A stretch of DNA of 64,000 nt from Mesaphorura yosii (taxonomy: Eukaryota > Arthropoda > Collembola > Poduromorpha > Tullbergiidae): the NCBI GenBank assembly GCA_009869945.1, contig WIXG01000116.1:1-64000 (forward strand), read 5' to 3'. Below, piece after piece: positions 60,241 through 64,000 of this stretch. Position 1 is the first letter of the stretch; the number at the start of each line of letters is the position of its first letter. Below the pieces are notes generated by a model. That model was not told the origin of the DNA and did no database searches. It worked only from the letters and a program-made list of their open reading frames with translations. A program made the position numbers and the translations under genes.

Positions 60241-62389
60241 ATGGTAAGTCCGCATATTACGTATTGTGTTTTAGTTCGTTTCAAGACCTGCCTGAAGTAG
60301 GACAAAGCTTGTTAACATTTCTTTAAATTCATTTTGTTTCTTCTTTTAGACACTTAAGAATTATTCATCCATGATGGACGTTTCAAATGGTACGCCGTCT
60401 TCCGCATCGTCCACTTCATCCCTCATTTTCCCCGCACTCTCGACATCAAATCTGTCAACCATCGACGAACAGTCGCGATCCGCCAACAACGACAAGTTCA
60501 TCCCCACGCTGCAGGCAAAACTGCGCAAATTCATCCTGCGATCAGCCTCTGCAAACATCTCCCACATTGATCCAGTGATTAAGTCCATTTATCTTGGAAA
60601 CGTAGTCACAACCTGGGGCAAAGGCACCGGTTGCTTGGAGCGTCCAGCATCAGCATTGTGGAAGAACCACTGCGAAGGCCGAGCTTCAATCCGTATGACT
60701 GTAATGGTCACTCCTTCGGGACTGAAAGTTGAGACTTCTGAGCATGGGCTTACTGAGTATTGGAGTAAGTATTGGAATTTAGGATTCTCTTTAAGCTTAG
60801 TTTCAAACTTAACACGCTCTGGCGTCTTGACGATTTGGAAGGCTCTGATGAGATCCTCACACGTTGATGAGGCATCAATAGAAACACTTTGTTCGCATTG
60901 AGTGTGTACAGCTTTTCTTGAGATCTTTTGATGTTTTAGTGGCGGTGATTTGCTTAATGTGTCGTTGTCCAGCTGATCAGTCGAACGCAATAACTTGCTT
61001 TCTTCCTCGCCGGCTGATTGAATTGTGTTACCGGTCCCATCCTCTTCAGTGTCAGAGTCACTTCCGAAGATTCTTTTTAGAATCCGCTCTGACCTCGGTG
61101 AAATCATTTTCCTCCCAAGTTTGGATCCCTCGTGAACAATACTAATTAATTTTATAAATAAAAGTGATTTATTAATTTTAAAGTTAACAATGTTTCAGTT
61201 AATCAGTAAGGTAGTTCTTAGTCGTAACACAGCAATATGATGGAACAAAAGACAAAACAAAACAAGAAAAGACTCGTTTGTTTGCGCAAGAAGCAAAACA
61301 AAAAAATCGAGAGACATTTTTCATCCAATCATTTTCATTTTCCTTCACAGATAACCGTCTCACATGGTGTGGTATCCCGAACGATTCGCCAAAACTCTTC
61401 TGCTGGATTTATCGCCATGAAGGAAGAAAGCTAAAGCAAGAGCTTCGGTGCCATGCCGTCTTATGCAACAGTAAAGATGATGCCAGAACGCTGATGGAAA
61501 GTCTGAGGACGAGATTGTCAGAAGCCCTCTACGATTTCCGCAAGGAGAAGCTCCAGAAGCAAAACGCAAGGCTTTCATCTTACTATCAGGTTCTCTACAA
61601 CTCGTCGCCCTCAAGCCTTTACCAGGGACAGCAAACACAGAATGGCAATGAGAGCATCACACCTAGTCAAAATAACTACAAGAAAGAACGGTAAGCGTCT
61701 AGAAAGATTCAACTAATAATTCCTTCTTTGTGTACCATCGCTATTGATTTCATGTACTAAATATGTCTGTTCCCAATTTCAGGCCATGCCCCTCCAAATT
61801 GTCCATAATTGAGGAATCCGAAGAGGAAGAACATTTTTTACTTCCCGAATTGACGAGCTACGACAAAGTTATTCATCACTTGCTTCAGTTGGAGCTGAGA
61901 CACGACACTGCTAGATACCACAAGACTCCAGCAGCTCCGTCAACCGCGAATAGACGAACCATGAATTCCTCCGTGGTGAACACCGAGCCGAACCCGAAAA
62001 TGAAGCACCGATCTTCATCATTGGACTCTTCTGATGGTACAAAATCCAGCGAAGCGGACTCTACACCCGCATCGGCATCGCCTCCATCCTCTGTCATTGT
62101 TGAGGATCAGGTTGGCCAACACTTGAGAGACATGGAGCTTACAGAAGAGGAAGATGAAAAGATCATGAGTAGTAGTGTCAGCAGCAGCCGGAGCAACAGC
62201 ACAGGCAGTGAGCTAGAGCTAGAAATTTTTCCAACCACCAACATTGATGCCATTACCATCATCAATGCAAGTTGCACGAAGAAGTCACCATCCGCATCCT
62301 TCCTTCATCACCACCTGAAACAACTTCAACTCAACAACCACAAAAATAGCAACTCCATTTGCTACGAGCAAATTATTTGCAGCGTATAG
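60241..62389 (+). CDS. FAM43: FAM43-type PTB/PID domain protein
   Basis: Adaptor-like protein of the FAM43A/B family; molecular role poorly known. The ATG is the last codon of exon 1 (60241-60243, directly before GTAAGT). Further exons: 60350-60764, 61351-61690, 61783-62389. Phases join to 454 residues. After a Ser/Thr-rich N-terminus the PTB/PID domain (about 78-205) carries IYLGNVVTTWGKGTGC, PSGLKVETSEHGLTEYW, and LFCWIYRHEGRKLKQELRCH, the near-invariant family block. A charged helix LYDFRKEKLQKQNARLS closes the domain. The tail is Ser/Glu-rich (EESEEEEHFLLP; SSSRSNSTGSELELE). If exon 1 is not used, translation could begin at the double Met at residues 9-10. Human FAM43A is 423 residues. 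Confidence 0.93.
60589..61107 (-). CDS. Possible nested antisense gene inside FAM43 intron 2
   Basis: From ATG 61107 a 172-codon frame runs on the - strand to 60589. The first 115 codons lie in FAM43 intron 2 (60765-61350); the rest overlap FAM43 exon 2. The intronic part looks coding: MISPRSERILKRIFGSDSDT, an acidic Asp/Glu/Ser patch, a basic stretch KHQKISRK, and a helix-like TPERVKFETKLKENPKF. A TATAAAA on the - strand (61156-61150) lies about 45 nt upstream of the ATG. A donor GTAAGC lies near 60755, so a spliced form is possible. The family is not recognised. It may be a nested gene or a chance open frame. Confidence 0.3.
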   Translation of the reverse strand: MISPRSERILKRIFGSDSDTEEDGTGNTIQSAGEEESKLLRSTDQLDNDTLSKSPPLKHQKISRKAVHTQCEQSVSIDASSTCEDLIRAFQIVKTPERVKFETKLKENPKFQYLLQYSVSPCSEVSTFSPEGVTITVIRIEARPSQWFFHNADAGRSKQPVPLPQVVTTFPR

Positions 62390-63195
62390 CTTTCGATTCG
62401 AATATCGCGTTCTGTAACCAGTAAAACATCGCTTTTGTGAAGTCTGAACGAACTTGATGTTATTATTGAGGCCATAAGTGCCTTCCCTTTATCATCATGC
62501 TAATTTGAGTCTCAAATATTATGAGTAGATTAGAATTTAAATTATTTGTCATTTCATTTATAATCGTAATTTGTAAACCATTTACTCGTTTAATACGATA
62601 GTACGAATAACTCGGTAATGGTATACACGGTTGTATAATTGTGAATGATAACGCAAGACTTTCGGATACGTCAAATTTTATCATTAATTTATTTGTAGGC
62701 GTTAAATTATACAGATTTTATACAAGAATTATTAATCCTGGAATGGAGCGGAAGGAATTATTAATAAAATATTCCATTTACTTCAAATTTATGACGTTTT
62801 TGTTATTCATTTTCATTTTTCACACTACTTTCACACGCAGCGTCGAGAGTTCTGTTCTGTATTCAGTGAACCTTACAAACCTCAGCATGACCTACAATAA
62901 AGGGAACTTGTGACTAATGAGTGATTCTTAGAGTACAGAGGCTTGCAGTTTCAAATTTCATTTTCTATTTTGGAATCCCATTGTAATTTGAACTCGGCTA
63001 GAGTTCATCATGCGTAACGAGTAGCGAGAACGAACTGACTATTTAATGTAGTTTGCTTGTTTACATCTTCAGCTAGATAACCCGAGAGATGAGAGCGCAT
63101 ATCGCCTCGGAAAACCTGGAAACGCTGAATCGAAAGATTTTTCTGGAACATACAACGTGCAGGTTTCCTGACTTCATTCGTCGATTCGCCGGGAA
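62390..63195. other. FAM43 3' UTR and spacer
   Basis: AT-rich. A 90-codon frame (62641-62913) begins without clear coding character. A TTTATT at 62688-62693 could be the poly(A) signal of the - strand gene to the right. Confidence 0.5.
62763..62768 (+). terminator. Candidate poly(A) signal of FAM43
   Basis: AATAAA about 375 nt after the FAM43 stop; a second one lies at 62896-62901. Confidence 0.45.
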
Positions 63196-63642
63196 TTAGA
63201 AGTCGTAATCGGAGGGATTGAACTTAGGAATTCCACGACAACAATAAGTGGGGTAACCTGGAAATGCAGAAGCAATAGGTCTATTCAGCTTGGGTCTTTT
63301 CCCTGACATATCACCGGATGAAAACTGTGACGACGAAGATGCAGGAAATATCTGCGAAATTGTGATCTTGATCATGTTGGCAGTGGCAATAAGCAGACAT
63401 CCGCAAAACCTGCAAACTTAAAGGTTTCTTGCTCTTTCTTGTCCTGCAACAAGCTGAAATTGCAACTCTTTTGGACATGCAAACTCTGTGTGAACGAATC
63501 CTGGATTGAAATCCAGACAATGAGCCGTTGAAGAAATTTAACGAATTAGATATTTGTTAATTACCATCCGTGGGCTTAATGGGCGGTTTTGTTTGTACAC
63601 TTCGAAGATTGATGATGGATCCGGTAAATTGGTAAATACATA
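63196..63642 (-). CDS. Possible last exons of a - strand gene reaching the right edge
   Basis: The exon 63351-63196 (acceptor TTTCGCAG) reads IFPASSSSQFSSGDMSGKRP and ends GIPKFNPSDYDF then TAA. A preceding candidate exon 63642-63565 (acceptor TTTGTAG, donor GTAATT) reads YVFTNLPDPSSIFEVYKQNR and joins in phase 0. Both look coding. Further upstream frames are open but only a 35-nt intron would connect them, which is too short for this genome, so the rest may lie beyond the window. No family is recognised; the other two frames over the second exon are also partly open. Confidence 0.3.
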
Positions 63643-64000
63643 CTACAAACGGTTGGATATTTCCCAAACAAATACACATTAGTTTTGTTCGGTTGAATGG
63701 CTGAGTTGCAGAGTGAGCAAAATATGTTTGGTATTGAATGGGAGCCCAGTAACTGACAAGATAAGATAATCACAACGAATGGATTAGTTTCTCTTTCTTA
63801 TATGGCCTTCAGTTGTTTGCACATTGGACCGACACAAAGTGATGTACTCACAATTACAAAATCACATATTGAAATGCCGCAAACAGCAAAACTGTACAGC
63901 TTATGAATGAATGAGCACCACTTGGCAATCTGGACCAATTCTAATTAAATTACACTGATTTACAATTTGCTGATAGCTGGCTTGTACGGAATTCCTCATT

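Overview
The window is eukaryotic nuclear DNA: AT-rich, spliced genes on both strands with GT-AG introns mostly 54-110 nt long. The mix of conserved animal genes, the compact introns and a single type IV collagen gene of about 53 exons suggest an arthropod with a compact genome, possibly a branchiopod crustacean such as Daphnia. That placement is inference; no species-specific marker was seen. There are no bacterial operons, CRISPR arrays, rRNAs, recognisable tRNAs or intact transposons.

Layout, left to right. 1-106: possible 3' end of an unknown + gene. 2955-4796 (+): choline-phosphate cytidylyltransferase (PCYT1/CCT). 6098-15494 (+): UTX/KDM6A histone H3K27 demethylase, 14 exons with one 3.8 kb intron. 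16936-18004 (+): a divergent phospholipid-scramblase-like membrane protein. 19121-30455 (-): type IV collagen alpha chain with signal peptide, 7S-like Cys region, interrupted Gly-X-Y helix and NC1 domain. 33562-36673 (-): TBC1D24/Skywalker (TBC plus TLDc). 41005-42536 (+): an unrecognised acidic, Asn/Asp-rich protein. 44252-46577 (-): group I p21-activated kinase (PAK). 48130-49963 (+): WDFY1/2-type WD40-FYVE protein. About 10 kb without a convincing coding gene follows. 60241-62389 (+): FAM43-type PTB/PID protein. At the right edge there may be the last exons of a - strand gene.

The genes do not form a pathway. They cover phospholipid synthesis, chromatin, basement membrane, vesicle traffic (TBC1D24, WDFY) and cytoskeletal signalling (PAK). 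Two convergent pairs (scramblase-like/collagen IV and unknown gene/PAK) have facing poly(A) signals only about 50-60 bp apart. PAK and WDFY are divergent across a 1.55 kb spacer.

The most unusual observations are: a 10-nt microexon and two GC-AG introns in the collagen gene; a FAM43 start codon that forms the last three bases of its exon; two coding-looking antisense ORFs nested in introns (of FAM43 and of the unknown gene); a 75-nt stop-free, frame-preserving intron in the FYVE gene; and several long perfect or near-perfect inverted repeats. Splice models were built by eye and checked for reading-phase continuity; for collagen the 53 exons sum to exactly 1,722 codons.
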